A DNA stretch of 64,000 nucleotides from an uncultured Collinsella sp. (GCA_958369225.1 CATXID010000006.1:116571-180570), one strand, 5' to 3'. Shown: positions 1 to 8,828, counted from the stretch's first letter. Notes: a model not told the origin generated them from the sequence alone. Numbers and translations are program-made.

Positions 1-657
1 AGCGATCTCGACGGAAAGCTCGTCGTCGGTCGCGCGACCGGTTTCGGCCTTGATGGCGGGCAGCTCAACGTGGAAATCGCGGTCGAAGATGGCGCCGGTC
101 TCGCGGGCCATGCCGATCATGGACAGGCAGTCGGGACGGTTGGGCGTGATCTCACAGTCGAGCACGGTGTCGCTCGAGCCCACATACTCGGCAAACGGCA
201 TGCCGCAGGGCGTATCCTCGGGCAGGATCATAATGCCGGAGTGGTCGCCGCCCAGGCCGAGCTCGCGCGCGGAGCAGTTCATGCCCATGGACACGACGCC
301 GCGAAGTTTGCTCTTCTTGATCTTGACGTCGCCGGGCAGAACTGCGCCAATCATGGCCGTGACGATGTGGTCGCCGGCCTCGAAGTTCTGCGCGCCGCAG
401 ACGATCTGCAGCGGGGCGGGGTTGCCATCGGCGTCGAGGTTCTTGTCGCCCACGTCGACCGAGCACACATACATGTGGTCGCTATCGGGGTGCGGGGTCT
501 TGGTGAGCACCTTGGCGGTCACCACGTGGTCGAAGGATTCTCCCACAGTGTCAATCGCCTCGACCTCGGTGCCGGTACGGATATATTCGTCCGAAAGGGT
601 CTTGGGATCCTCCGGAATATCGATCATGGTCTTGAGCCAGTCGTAAGAAACTCTCAC
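1..657 (-). CDS. pheT: Phenylalanyl-tRNA synthetase beta subunit, N-terminal part
   Basis: PheT is the large subunit of the cytoplasmic alpha2-beta2 enzyme that charges tRNA-Phe. Only the first 219 codons are in the window; the gene runs off the left edge. The protein starts VRVSYDWLKTMIDIPED, then has the EMAP-like tRNA-binding fold (HVVTAKVLTKTPHPDSDHMYVCSVDVG, about residues 44-70) and the start of the B3/B4 region (EITPNRPDCLSMIGMARE). I chose GTG 657 because AAGGAGT lies just upstream at 661-670. It follows pheS by 45 bp on the same strand and should share its T-box leader. Confidence 0.95.
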   Translation of the reverse strand, partial: MRVSYDWLKTMIDIPEDPKTLSDEYIRTGTEVEAIDTVGESFDHVVTAKVLTKTPHPDSDHMYVCSVDVGDKNLDADGNPAPLQIVCGAQNFEAGDHIVTAMIGAVLPGDVKIKKSKLRGVVSMGMNCSARELGLGGDHSGIMILPEDTPCGMPFAEYVGSSDTVLDCEITPNRPDCLSMIGMARETGAIFDRDFHVELPAIKAETGRATDDELSVEIA

Positions 658-702
658 TTGATTACTCCTTATGAGAAAGAAATGCCTGAAAAAACGGGTG
701 AT

Positions 703-1779
703 TTAGAACTGATTGAGGAACCTCATATCGCCCGTCATGAGAGTTCTGAGGTCGGGCAGGTCGTAACGCAGGGCCGCGACGCGCTCGGCGCCAATGCCAA
801 AGGCGAAGCCGGTGTACTTCTCGGGGTCGATGCCACAGTTGATCAGGACGTTGGGGTCGACCATGCCGCAGCCCAGGATCTCGATCCAGCCGCTGTGCTT
901 GCAGAAGTTGCAGCCCTTGCCGCCGCAGACGTGGCAGCTCACGTCCACCTCGCAGCTGGGCTCGGTGAAGGGGAAGAAGTGCGGGCGATAGCGCGTCTTG
1001 CGGTCCTCGCCAAACATGCACTTAACAAAGTAGTCGAGCGTGCCCTTAAGGTCGCCAAAGGTGATGCCCTCGTCGACGACCAGGCCCTCGATCTGGTTGA
1101 ACTGCGGCAGGTGGCAGGCGTCGGCCGTGTCGGGACGGTAGACGGTGCCCGGGCAGATCATGTAGATGGGCGGCTTTTGCGACTCCATGGTGTGGATCTG
1201 CACGCCCGAGGTCTGGGTGCGCAGCAGCACATCGGACTCGCCGTGGGCGTGAGCCTCGGGGTGCGCGACGCTGCCGGGGTTGTTGTCGACCACGTAGAAG
1301 GTATCGCGGGCCGAGCGGCTCGGGTGATCCATGGGGGCGTTGAGCGCGGTGAAGTTGTAATAGGAGGTGTCGACCATGGGGCCAGACTCGACGGTGTAGC
1401 CGATGCCGCAGAAGATGTCCTCGGCCTCCTCGATGATCTGCTTGATCAGGTGCTGGTGGCCGATCTGCGGACGGATACCCGGTAGCGTGATGTCGACGGC
1501 GTCGTGCTCCAGTGCGCGCTTGAGGGCGGCGGCCTTCATCTCGGTGTTGCGCTCGTCGAGCATGCCCTCAATCAGCTGGCGCATCTCGTTGGCTCGCTTG
1601 CCCATCACGGGACGATCCTCGGGGGCGAGCTTGCCCATCATGCGCATCAGGCCGGTGATGCGGCCCTTGCGGCCGAGCAGCTCAACGCGCGCAGCCTCGA
1701 GCTTTGCGGCGTCGTCGGCGCCTGCGACGAGCTCCTTGGCCTCTTCCTCGAGTTTGACCAGATCATCAATCAGACTCAT
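703..1779 (-). CDS. pheS: Phenylalanyl-tRNA synthetase alpha subunit
   Basis: PheS is the catalytic subunit of Phe-tRNA synthetase; it activates phenylalanine with ATP and transfers it to tRNA-Phe. The 358-residue protein has the N-terminal coiled coil (residues 1-80) and then the class II core: motif 2-like FRPDTADACHLPQFNQIEG and motif 3-like GFAFGIGAERVAALRY near the C-terminus. The usual length is about 340 residues. ATG 1779 is preceded by GGGAAG. The open frame continues upstream, but that part lies in the T-box leader and is not coding. It is the first gene of the pheST operon. Confidence 0.96.
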   Translation of the reverse strand: MSLIDDLVKLEEEAKELVAGADDAAKLEAARVELLGRKGRITGLMRMMGKLAPEDRPVMGKRANEMRQLIEGMLDERNTEMKAAALKRALEHDAVDITLPGIRPQIGHQHLIKQIIEEAEDIFCGIGYTVESGPMVDTSYYNFTALNAPMDHPSRSARDTFYVVDNNPGSVAHPEAHAHGESDVLLRTQTSGVQIHTMESQKPPIYMICPGTVYRPDTADACHLPQFNQIEGLVVDEGITFGDLKGTLDYFVKCMFGEDRKTRYRPHFFPFTEPSCEVDVSCHVCGGKGCNFCKHSGWIEILGCGMVDPNVLINCGIDPEKYTGFAFGIGAERVAALRYDLPDLRTLMTGDMRFLNQF

Positions 1780-1864
1780 GTCTTCCCTTTCGTCTCTCGC
1801 GCTCTCCGTTTGCCGAGGCGGCTGCCGCCGTCTGGCGTTGTGAAAACGCGGCCCGGTTCGGTAA

Positions 1865-2150
1865 CAAAAAAACCGCCCTCGGGCATTTACATTGCCCAAG
1901 GACGGTTGAATTCCGCGGTACCACCTTGTTTGACGCGGCGGATGTCTAGCCCGCCGTGCCCACTCTGCGCCCCTTATCGCGAGGCTCACGGCTTCCCTAC
2001 TGGGGACATCGCCGCCGCTGGCCGCGTGCCCGTTGAGGTCGCTGCTCGGGAGTGAACGCTTGGCCCTTGTCACCGCAGGAAGGCTTGCAGCCCATGACCT
2101 TCCCTCTCTTGCCGGCGACGCGGCGGGCAAAACCCTCTCCGTCAACGCAT
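1865..2150 (-). promoter_or_regulatory. T-box riboswitch leader of pheST
   Basis: On the minus strand, 1913-1931 reads AAACAAGGTGGTACCGCGG, the canonical T-box sequence that pairs with the free CCA end of uncharged tRNA. It is followed at 1865-1907 by an intrinsic terminator (AACCGTCC...GGGCGGTT and a T-run). Upstream there is a Stem I-like distal hairpin, GGAAGG/CCTTCC. A candidate Phe specifier codon, UUC followed by A, is at 2054-2056. Uncharged tRNA-Phe should stabilise the antiterminator and turn pheST on. The specifier assignment is the weakest part. Confidence 0.9.
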
Positions 2151-2285
2151 CGGGCTATAGGATACCACATTGTGTGGGCGTATCGCCGCGTTCCGTTTTG
2201 TTCGTGCTGGGTACAAGGCAGGTAGCTGTGCAAACTGGCCGCGCGCCCACCCGAAGCGCTCGGCTCACGAGATCAAGGATATGGT

Positions 2286-3860
2286 ATGGGAAAGAAACTC
2301 GATAAGAAGGCCGAGCCCGCAGCGGGCAAGACATCCAAAGGCATGAAGGTCGATAAGGCCGTCAAAAAATTCCGCAAGCTCGAGGGCAAGCTGTGGACCC
2401 GCGAGTACCTGCTCAAGATTGCCGAGTTTGACGGCGCGACCATTGCTCCCGCCAACGGCGCCGCGGCCCGCGCCGATGCTATGGGCACCCTTGCCGGCGA
2501 ACATCACAAACTCCTGACCAGCAAAAAGTCTGTTGAGCTTGTGCGCTCTCTCGCGCGTGAGACGGTCGCGGGCGGAAAGATCGACGACCCGCAGCTGCTC
2601 GATGAGATCCGCGTGCTCGGCCGCGACCAGCGCGAGGCAAGCGCCATCCCCACCGAGGAGGCCGAGGCCTGGACCAGGCTCACCTGCGAGGCCGACGCCG
2701 TGTGGCACAAGGCCAAGACGGCCAATGACTGGGCGAGCTTTGAGCCCTATGTGGATAGAATCGTCGCCCAACTTAAGCATCAGGCCGAGCTCATGGACCC
2801 CAAGCGCGACCCCTACGATGTTTGGCTCGACCAGTACGAGCGCGGCCTTTCCACCAAGAGCTTCGACGCGTTTTGCGATGAGGTCAAGGCGACGGTCGTG
2901 CCGCTCGTGCACGCCATCGGCGAGCGCGGCCAGCAGCCCGCTGCCGACTTTTTGCACGCGCATGTGCCCGAGGCCGCCCAGCGCGCCATGAGCTTCGACC
3001 TTATGAAGCTCGTCGGCCTGGACCTAAACGACACCACGCTTGCCTTTACCGAGCACCCGTTTAGCGAGGGCTTTGCCGTGGGCGACGCGCGCATCGCGAC
3101 GCACATCTACGAGGACGACTGCATCTCCAACGTCTACAGCATCATCCACGAGGCGGGCCACGCCATGTACGAGCTGGGCGTCAATCCTGCCTACGCGCGC
3201 ACCTGCCTGGAGGGCGGCACCTCCATGGGCATCCACGAGAGCCAGAGCCGCTTCTTTGAGAACACTGTGGGTCGCAGCCGCGCCTTTATGGGCCCGCTGC
3301 TCGAGGTGCTGCGCCGTCACGCGCCCGAGGTCTACGGCGACGTTGACGAGGACACGCTCTACCGCGCCGTGAACATCGCGCAGCCGTCGCTGATCCGTAC
3401 CGAGGCGGACGAGCTCACCTACCCGCTGCATATCATGGTGCGCTACGAGATTGAGCGCATGCTGTTTGCCGGCGAGGCCACGGCCAAGGACATCCCCGCG
3501 CTTTGGAATCGCTTTATGGACGAGTACCTGGGCATTCCGGTTCCCGACGACACGCGTGGCTGCCTGCAGGATACGCACTGGAGCGGCGGCTCGTTTGGCT
3601 ACTTCCCCACCTATGCGCTGGGCAGCGCCTACGACGCCATGTTCGTGCCGGCCATGTGCCGCGACGGCGTCGACCTTACCGGTGCTTGTGCGAGCGGCGA
3701 CCTGACACCCGTCCGCGCCTGGCTCGGCGAGCACATTTGGCAGTGGGGCCACGCCAAGGACGCGCCGGAGCTCATCAAGGGCGCGTGCGGTATGGCGTTC
3801 GATGCCCGCTACTACTGCAGCTACCTACAGGACAAGTTCACCACGCTCTACGAGCTGTAA
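2286..3860 (+). CDS. M32 family metallo-carboxypeptidase
   Basis: This is a cytoplasmic zinc carboxypeptidase of the thermostable carboxypeptidase 1 (M32) family, which removes C-terminal residues from peptides. The zinc motif HEXXH appears as IIHEAGHAMYE at about residue 290, followed by GTSMGIHESQSRFFEN, a family signature. Other conserved blocks are IRTEADELTYPLHIMVRYEIE and GYFPTYALG. The 524-residue length is slightly above the usual 500 because of a Lys-rich N-terminal extension (MGKKLDKKAEPAAGK). An internal start is possible. It is a single gene transcribed away from pheST and ends at a strong terminator. Confidence 0.93.
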   Translation: MGKKLDKKAEPAAGKTSKGMKVDKAVKKFRKLEGKLWTREYLLKIAEFDGATIAPANGAAARADAMGTLAGEHHKLLTSKKSVELVRSLARETVAGGKIDDPQLLDEIRVLGRDQREASAIPTEEAEAWTRLTCEADAVWHKAKTANDWASFEPYVDRIVAQLKHQAELMDPKRDPYDVWLDQYERGLSTKSFDAFCDEVKATVVPLVHAIGERGQQPAADFLHAHVPEAAQRAMSFDLMKLVGLDLNDTTLAFTEHPFSEGFAVGDARIATHIYEDDCISNVYSIIHEAGHAMYELGVNPAYARTCLEGGTSMGIHESQSRFFENTVGRSRAFMGPLLEVLRRHAPEVYGDVDEDTLYRAVNIAQPSLIRTEADELTYPLHIMVRYEIERMLFAGEATAKDIPALWNRFMDEYLGIPVPDDTRGCLQDTHWSGGSFGYFPTYALGSAYDAMFVPAMCRDGVDLTGACASGDLTPVRAWLGEHIWQWGHAKDAPELIKGACGMAFDARYYCSYLQDKFTTLYEL

Positions 3861-3882
3861 AGCCTAGGCAGCACGCCAACGC

Positions 3883-3922
3883 AAAGGGGCGCCGCAGGAT
3901 CTATCCGCGGCGCCCCTTTTTT
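3883..3922 (+). terminator. Intrinsic terminator of the M32 peptidase gene
   Basis: GGGGCGCCGC and GCGGCGCCCC form a 10-bp GC stem with an 11-nt loop, followed by TTTTTT. Confidence 0.93.
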
Positions 3923-3939
3923 CATCTAAGCCAGAGACC

Positions 3940-3995
3940 CGGCACTTGGGGACGTTCCTTTTATGCCGGCACAATAGGAACGTCCCCAAGTGCCG
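3940..3995. repeat. Palindromic intergenic repeat (20-bp arms)
   Basis: CGGCACTTGGGGACGTTCCT at 3940-3959 is perfectly repeated inverted at 3976-3995, with a 16-bp centre. Its right arm recurs at 38660-38676 (GGAACGTCCCCAAGTGCC). It resembles the REP-like hairpins scattered elsewhere in the window. Confidence 0.8.
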
Positions 3996-4050
3996 AAAAA
4001 TGAAATTGAACGTCAGATTGCCGCTTGGGGCCGTTTGCAGCGTCGAGCAG
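3979..4050. repeat. Partial copy of the CAGATTGCC / GCAGCGTCGA hairpin element
   Basis: The arms AACGTCCCCAAG and CTTGGGGCCGTT flank an interior that ends in TCAGATTGCC. They are followed by TGCAGCGTCGA. The same trailing motifs occur in the elements at 30239-30353 and 43446-43559, which have other arm sequences. This copy lacks the GCAAGGTG motif and the inner hairpin. It sits just downstream of glmM. Confidence 0.55.
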
Positions 4051-4076
4051 TTACGCGGTTTGGTAAAACCGCGTAA

Positions 4077-5408
4077 CTATAGAGCCTCCAGTGCGTTGGC
4101 GATGCGCTTCATGGCGGCGTCGGCAGCTGCTTGGTCGGGGGCTTCGGCCAAAACGCGAATCACCGACTCGGTTCCGCTCTTGCGCACGAGCACGCGGCCC
4201 TCGCCCGCCAGCGACGCCTCGGCCTCGGCGATCGCGTTCTGCACGCCCATGTTCTCGAGCGCGGCGTCCTTGTCGGCCACGCGCACGGCAACCTGCGCCT
4301 GCGGCAGCAGCTTGCACGGAGCCGTGAGCTGCGAGAGCATCTCGCGCTCGGCACGAATCACTTCCATCACGCGCAGCGAGGTCATAATGCCGTCGCCCGT
4401 GCGCTCGATATCGCCAAAGATCGTATGACCCGTCTGCTCGCCGCCCAGGCTGTAGCCGCCCTCGCGCATCTTGGCATACACGTGACGGTCACCCACGCCG
4501 CTGGTCACGGCACTCAGACCGGCAAGCTCCAACGACTTGATCAGGCCAAAGTTGCTGGCGATCGTCGGCACCACGGTACCGCCCGAGAGGCGCCCGTGCT
4601 TGTTTAGATACACGCCGCACACGTACAGGATCTGGTCGCCGTCGACCACGCGACCGCGCTCGTCCACGGCCAAGCAGCGGTCGGCATCGCCGTCGTAGGC
4701 AAAGCCCACATCCAGTCCCTGCTCCACCACATGGCGCTGTAAGCGCTCCATATGCGTAGAGCCGCAATCGACGTTAATGTTAAAACCATCGGGCGCGGCG
4801 TTAATCACGCGCACGTCGGCACCCAACGCGTCGAACACCGGCTTGGCCACCGAGGACGCCGAGCCGTTGGCGCAGTCGAGACCGATCTTGACGCCCTGCA
4901 GTGAAAAGTTCGCACTCGCGATGAGCGAGGCAATATAGCGGTTGCGGCCCTGCATGTAATCCACCGTGGCACCGATATGGTTGCCCGTGGCCAGCGGCAC
5001 TTCGCTCTTGCCATCGATGTAATCCTCGATGAGCTCCAGCACGTCCTCGTCCATCTTAAAGCCGTCGCTGTTGACGAGCTTAATGCCGTTATCGCAAAAC
5101 GGGTTGTGGCTTGCGCTGATCATGATGCCGCAATCGAAGCAGCCCTCCACGGTCTGATGTGCCACGCCCGGCGTCGGGATCACGTGCAGCATGTAGGCGT
5201 CCGCGCCACTCGCGACCAAGCCGCTCACCAGCGCCGCCTCGAACATATAGCTCGAGCGACGTGTATCCTTGCCCACGATCACGCGTGCCTTGGTCCCGCG
5301 GTTGGCGCCGTAATACCAGCCCACAAAGCGGCCAATCTTATAAGCGTGCTCCACCGTCAGCCCAACGTTGGCCTCGCCGCGAAAGCCGTCGGTGCCAAAG
5401 TACTTCAT
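4077..5408 (-). CDS. glmM: Phosphoglucosamine mutase
   Basis: GlmM interconverts glucosamine-6-phosphate and glucosamine-1-phosphate on the route to UDP-GlcNAc and peptidoglycan. The 443-residue protein begins MKYFGTDGFRGEAN, as GlmM proteins do. It has the active-site phosphoserine loop (MISASHNPFCDNG, about residue 100), the metal loop FAYDGDADRC, the sugar loop GGEQTGH and the C-terminal phosphate loop VRKSGTESVIRV. Start and length fit the family exactly. The amino-sugar role matches the deglycase loci nearby, but nothing in the sequence links their regulation. RBS GAGAGGATCTCTT precedes ATG 5408. Confidence 0.96.
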   Translation of the reverse strand: MKYFGTDGFRGEANVGLTVEHAYKIGRFVGWYYGANRGTKARVIVGKDTRRSSYMFEAALVSGLVASGADAYMLHVIPTPGVAHQTVEGCFDCGIMISASHNPFCDNGIKLVNSDGFKMDEDVLELIEDYIDGKSEVPLATGNHIGATVDYMQGRNRYIASLIASANFSLQGVKIGLDCANGSASSVAKPVFDALGADVRVINAAPDGFNINVDCGSTHMERLQRHVVEQGLDVGFAYDGDADRCLAVDERGRVVDGDQILYVCGVYLNKHGRLSGGTVVPTIASNFGLIKSLELAGLSAVTSGVGDRHVYAKMREGGYSLGGEQTGHTIFGDIERTGDGIMTSLRVMEVIRAEREMLSQLTAPCKLLPQAQVAVRVADKDAALENMGVQNAIAEAEASLAGEGRVLVRKSGTESVIRVLAEAPDQAAADAAMKRIANALEAL

Positions 5409-5425
5409 AAGAGATCCTCTCTATA

Positions 5426-5457
5426 GACAAAGGCGCGCCGCCAAAGCAACGCGCCGC
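5426..5457 (-). terminator. Possible terminator after the EamA transporter gene
   Basis: On the minus strand a GGCGCG/CGCGCC stem with a long loop is followed by CCTTTGTCT. The T-run is weak, so transcription may read through into glmM. Confidence 0.45.
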
Positions 5458-5489
5458 CAGCCTATTATCCTTTAAAGCAACCGCAGGGG

Positions 5490-6512
5490 CTACACCGTGA
5501 GGAACATCATCACGATGATCATGGCAAAGCCGATAAGATCGGTCGGCAAAAACACCGTGCCCAGCATAACGGCACTCGTGATGGTCGCCGAGACCGGCTC
5601 CACGGTTCCGATCAAGCTCGCACGCACCGAGCCGATGTCCTTGACGCCCTGCATATAGAGCATGTACGCCAAAAACGAGCCCACGACCACAAACACCGCG
5701 AGCGCCTCGACGCCGGCGGCATCGAGCGCCGGCATATGGGCCCAAGGCTGCACGATGGTGCAGGTGATGATACCAGCCGTGAGCATAGCTGAGCCCGTAA
5801 CGATGGGACTGCCGTATTCGGGCAGAATCTTAGCGGGAATCACCGCCATGCAGGTGGCGCTCACCGCGCACATAAGACCCGCCACCAGACCGAGCGGCGA
5901 GATGCTCAGGCTCGTGGGGTCACCGCCGGTGGCGATCAAAAACGTGCCGCCAAGGGCCAGGCCGATACCGATAACCTCGCGCATGCGCGGTTTGCGGCGA
6001 TCGGTGATGCAGGTATATCCCATGATGATGACCAACTGCAGGCACTGAAGGACCGTCGCGGTTCCGGCGTTGGTCAGGCGCACGGCCGAAAGATAGCAAA
6101 ACTGGTTGAACAGCAGGCCAAAGGCGGTAAAGAGCAACAGCTGCTTGCGGTCGGCCGGCGTCGTCCAAAGCTTGACCAGGCGCGCACGGTCGCGCGCGAC
6201 GACCACGACCATAAAGAGCAGGCCGGCAAGAATCTGGCGCACGCTCATGAGCCACAGCGTATCGACATGGTAGGTATCGAACAGGAAGCTCGCGCTGGTG
6301 CCCGAGAAGCCCCAAAACGAACCGCCCACCAGCGTAGCCAAGACGCCCAACGCCATCTTGCGCGTCGAAGCGCTGTTCAGGCGGTCGCGCCATGCACGGC
6401 GGGTGCTACGGCTGAGCTCATCGGTGCCCTCGGGCACATCAATGTTCGATATATCGGTCATCGGCACCGAAGCCCCTGCGCCTTCGACCTGCTCGACACA
6501 CTCTTTGCTCAT
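5490..6512 (-). CDS. EamA/DMT-family membrane transporter
   Basis: This is a 340-residue inner-membrane protein of the drug/metabolite transporter superfamily with about ten hydrophobic helices in two EamA repeats. The first repeat starts at MALGVLATLVGGSFWGFSGTSASFLF and the second at PLGLVAGLMCAVSATCMAV. The substrate cannot be told from the sequence. A hydrophilic N-terminal tail of about 50 residues precedes helix 1. I chose ATG 6512, preceded by GGGGGAGTGGA, over upstream starts in the same frame that encode unlikely sequence. A paralogous family member lies at 37446-38528. Confidence 0.88.
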   Translation of the reverse strand: MSKECVEQVEGAGASVPMTDISNIDVPEGTDELSRSTRRAWRDRLNSASTRKMALGVLATLVGGSFWGFSGTSASFLFDTYHVDTLWLMSVRQILAGLLFMVVVVARDRARLVKLWTTPADRKQLLLFTAFGLLFNQFCYLSAVRLTNAGTATVLQCLQLVIIMGYTCITDRRKPRMREVIGIGLALGGTFLIATGGDPTSLSISPLGLVAGLMCAVSATCMAVIPAKILPEYGSPIVTGSAMLTAGIITCTIVQPWAHMPALDAAGVEALAVFVVVGSFLAYMLYMQGVKDIGSVRASLIGTVEPVSATITSAVMLGTVFLPTDLIGFAMIIVMMFLTV

Positions 6513-6801
6513 TCCACTCCCCCGAAACAGCCTGGGAACAATTCGGCTTACCTTACCACGGCGAAGGCACCAGCTGGAGGCTTGTCCGCTTATCGGTAGG
6601 ACAATTCCGCAGGCGTCTTTCCATAGCTCGATACCGCAATGGCCCTGCATTAGTCGACAGCCAAATCGCGGCAGCAGACTCTTTTGAAATGGATATGACA
6701 AAGCCCCCGAATTCCACAATGTAAGCGATTTTTAAAAATGTTCTTGCCACCGAGTTCAGGCTCCGTTATATTATCCCTTGCGCACTTGCGCACCCTTGAT
6801 C
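6513..6801. other. Intergenic region holding the tRNA-Val promoter
   Basis: Apart from the tRNA promoter (6744-6772) I see no gene or conserved structure here. An open frame upstream of the EamA start is not convincing as coding sequence. Confidence 0.6.
6744..6772 (+). promoter_or_regulatory. Promoter of tRNA-Val
   Basis: TTGCCA at 6744-6749 and TATATT at 6767-6772 are separated by 17 bp. They lie 30 bp upstream of the tRNA, a good sigma-70-type match. Confidence 0.75.
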
Positions 6802-6876
6802 GGGCGTTTAGCTCAGGGGGAGAGCGCTTCCCTGACACGGAAGAGGTCAGAAGTTCAAATCTTCTAACGCCCACCA
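6802..6876 (+). tRNA. tRNA-Val (GAC)
   Basis: The acceptor stem pairs GGGCGTT with AACGCCC. The discriminator is A and the CCA end is encoded (6874-6876). The anticodon loop CTGACAC gives anticodon GAC at 6834-6836. The T-arm has the GTTCAAAT loop. Confidence 0.96.
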
Positions 6877-6884
6877 AATGTTCG

Positions 6885-6920
6885 CAGCTCAGAGGCTATG
6901 TCTCTGGGCTGTTTTGTTTT
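6885..6920 (+). terminator. Terminator of tRNA-Val
   Basis: CAGCTCAGAG pairs with CTCTGGGCTG, followed by TTTTGTTTT. Confidence 0.85.
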
Positions 6921-7210
6921 ATGTCGCTAAATCCGCTGGCAGCTCCAACCGTCATCGCAACGTAACATCAATTCACCTGACAAATGGCAGCCAAACAAAT
7001 TCAATACCCCAACATCAACGATAGCCAGGCACAAAACTGCGCCGCAAGCTGCTCCAGCCGCCCAACTGGCCAAAAGCCGACCATCTACTTGCCGATCTAT
7101 CCATCGGCATAACCAATCAGTCCGCACCGCAACTTCTCAGCAAAACGCCGCGATGTCTGCGCCCTGCGGTATCCTTGAGCCACTTGCACCTGCAGCACCA
7201 AGGAGCCGCC
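6921..7210. other. Intergenic region without a recognised feature
   Basis: No coding frame or repeat that I can support is present up to the RBS of the DUF5710 gene. Confidence 0.55.
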
Positions 7211-7897
7211 ATGCGCACCGAGCTCGATGTCCCCTTTTCGCACAAAGAAGAAGCCAAGGCGCTGGGCGCCAAATGGGACCGGACCAAGAAGATCTGGTAT
7301 GTACCCAGCGGCGTCAACCCCGAGCCCTTTGCCGAGTGGCTGCCCGGTGTTGACCGATCCGACCCCTCAGCGCCGTATATATATCTAGTACTGGGCAAGC
7401 GCGAGTGCTGGAAGTGTCACAAAGAGACCTCGGTCGCGGCCTTCGGCATTCCCTATCGAACCGATAACGACGAGAGCATCGCCATCGCGCACGCGCCCAA
7501 CGAAGCCGGGCACATTGCCATCGACACGGCCAACGCCAACGCACTCGCCATCGTGCCCACTCTTGGCTGCGTGCCGGGCGAGATCCGCGACTACCTTCAT
7601 AAGCGCTGCGGCTACAAGCCCGTAGGCGCGCGAGCCTCCAAAGCCCCGTCGCTCGGCAACACGTGCACCAGTTGCGGCGCGCTGCAAGGCAGCCGCTATC
7701 TGCTCGAGGAGCCCTCGTCCCCGTTTGCCCTCACTGCCATCAACAAGCTGCCGGCACTGGAGTTTGTGCGCGTCGAAGTTGCCGGCGTCTTTGGCGTCCC
7801 GGCCGCGCGCACCGACTTTGACCAGGCGCTCTTTACCTGGGCACGCGACCATCACGCCAAGTTTCACAAGCAACTCGGTGAGGGGATTTATTTGTAG
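7211..7897 (+). CDS. DUF5710 domain protein
   Basis: This 228-residue soluble protein opens with a DUF5710-like module (LDVPFSHKEEAKALGAKWDRTKKIWYVP), a short domain found in DNA-processing and mobile-element proteins. The remainder has two cysteine pairs, CWKCHK at about residue 70 and CTSCG at about residue 160, likely to bind zinc. The C-terminal part has no family I recognise. ATG 7211 was chosen for its AAGGAG at 7199-7204. The gene stands alone between tRNA-Val and a run of small minus-strand genes. Nucleic-acid binding is a guess. Confidence 0.8.
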   Translation: MRTELDVPFSHKEEAKALGAKWDRTKKIWYVPSGVNPEPFAEWLPGVDRSDPSAPYIYLVLGKRECWKCHKETSVAAFGIPYRTDNDESIAIAHAPNEAGHIAIDTANANALAIVPTLGCVPGEIRDYLHKRCGYKPVGARASKAPSLGNTCTSCGALQGSRYLLEEPSSPFALTAINKLPALEFVRVEVAGVFGVPAARTDFDQALFTWARDHHAKFHKQLGEGIYL

Positions 7898-7935
7898 GGA
7901 CGGAGATGCCTTCACAGCCAGCTCCTCCGCATCAC

Positions 7936-8196
7936 CTATCCCTCATCGCCGGCGTCGTACACGATATCGAGGCCACAAACAGGGCATTTCTCCGGATACA
8001 CCGGCATATGAACGCCCATACGTTTCCTCACTTCGTCGCTGAACCTGTCACGTGCATCGATGAACCGAATGTCGAGACACGGTATTTGCGAGCCGCAGCA
8101 AGGGCAGGCGACAGCAAACGACCCGCAATCAACTTCTACGCCCGGAAACATATTGTTGTCGATAAGGGCACGCGGCAGTTTTCCGTACTTCCCCAT
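7936..8196 (-). CDS. Small zinc-ribbon-like protein
   Basis: This 86-residue protein has two Cys-x-Cys-Cys/Cys-x-x-Cys knuckles: CPCCGSQ near residue 31 and KCPVCGLDIVYD near residue 70. That is the usual layout of a four-Cys zinc ribbon. I recognise no named family. The spacing and conservative composition argue for a real gene, but its RBS is weak. It lies convergent to the DUF5710 gene with a 38-bp gap, in a stretch of small minus-strand frames (7.9-8.8 kb). Confidence 0.6.
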   Translation of the reverse strand: MGKYGKLPRALIDNNMFPGVEVDCGSFAVACPCCGSQIPCLDIRFIDARDRFSDEVRKRMGVHMPVYPEKCPVCGLDIVYDAGDEG

Positions 8197-8342
8197 CGCA
8201 ATATCGCCTCGCTAGCTCATACACGCTCCCCTCTCGCTATACAAATCAGGAAGAGCATGCACCGGAGGGCGTGCGCGAGATCGCATCGCCACGCGATCCG
8301 ATCAAACAACACGATCTTAAAAGAACGCCAAATCCTAATACG

Positions 8343-8549
8343 CTAATACGGCAGAAGCCCCGGCTTTTCACGCTTCTTTTCCGAGCAATCGAACTCGATG
8401 CGATGGGCCTCAAGAAACACCGTATTGGGTCCAGACCATCCGTTTTCGGGCTCGAACCGCTCAACAAACGCAAGGCCAAGCACCTTATAGCCCACCTCGG
8501 TTGCAACTATGACTCCGACCGGGACGCCACATTCCATGCAGTTGAGCAT
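8343..8549 (-). CDS. Small hypothetical protein, perhaps the C-terminal half of a broken gene
   Basis: This 68-residue frame starts MLNCMECGVPVGVIVATEVGYKVLG. One CxxC pair suggests metal binding. It is in the same frame as the neighbouring 8559-8765 ORF and separated from it only by a TAA stop and three codons, so the two could be a single gene with an in-frame stop. No clear RBS precedes ATG 8549. Function is unknown. Confidence 0.4.
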   Translation of the reverse strand: MLNCMECGVPVGVIVATEVGYKVLGLAFVERFEPENGWSGPNTVFLEAHRIEFDCSEKKREKPGLLPY

Positions 8550-8558
8550 TTTACGGTT

Positions 8559-8765
8559 TTAATTCTGGTCTCGAAAACCAACGGTACCCGGCGCTTGAAC
8601 CGAGTACTTAATGACCCACGTACCATCGTCCAAATAAAGCGGAGGCGCATCGGTGTAGAAGCTCTTTTTAGAGTTATGGACCGAAAGCGCAAAGATCTTA
8701 TTGGGATCTTGCTTCACCCGATCCTGGCCCGGCCAGAAGATCCCTGAATCCCGCGATCGGCGCAT
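8559..8765 (-). CDS. Small hypothetical protein, perhaps the N-terminal half of a broken gene
   Basis: This 68-residue frame contains KIFALSVHNSKKSFYTDAPPLYLDDGTWVIKYS, which reads like authentic protein. The first 15 residues are less convincing. A different frame upstream reads ESINDAPIAGFRDLLAG before stopping, which hints at a frameshift. With the in-frame stop at 8559-8561 this suggests a decaying gene. No family is recognised. Confidence 0.4.
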   Translation of the reverse strand: MRRSRDSGIFWPGQDRVKQDPNKIFALSVHNSKKSFYTDAPPLYLDDGTWVIKYSVQAPGTVGFRDQN

Positions 8766-8796
8766 CGTTGATGCTCTCGGTTTGCCGCTGGCGCGC

Positions 8797-8828
8797 TTGT
8801 ACCCCGCTATCCCACTCCCCTGTATACT
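8797..8828 (+). promoter_or_regulatory. Possible promoter of the 8886 gene
   Basis: TTGTAC at 8797-8802 and TATACT at 8823-8828 are near-consensus hexamers, but the 20-bp spacer is long. Confidence 0.4.

Noticed and set aside
70..1485. 471-codon open frame on the plus strand over pheT/pheS
   Set aside because: Antisense shadow; pheT and pheS are unambiguous on the other strand.
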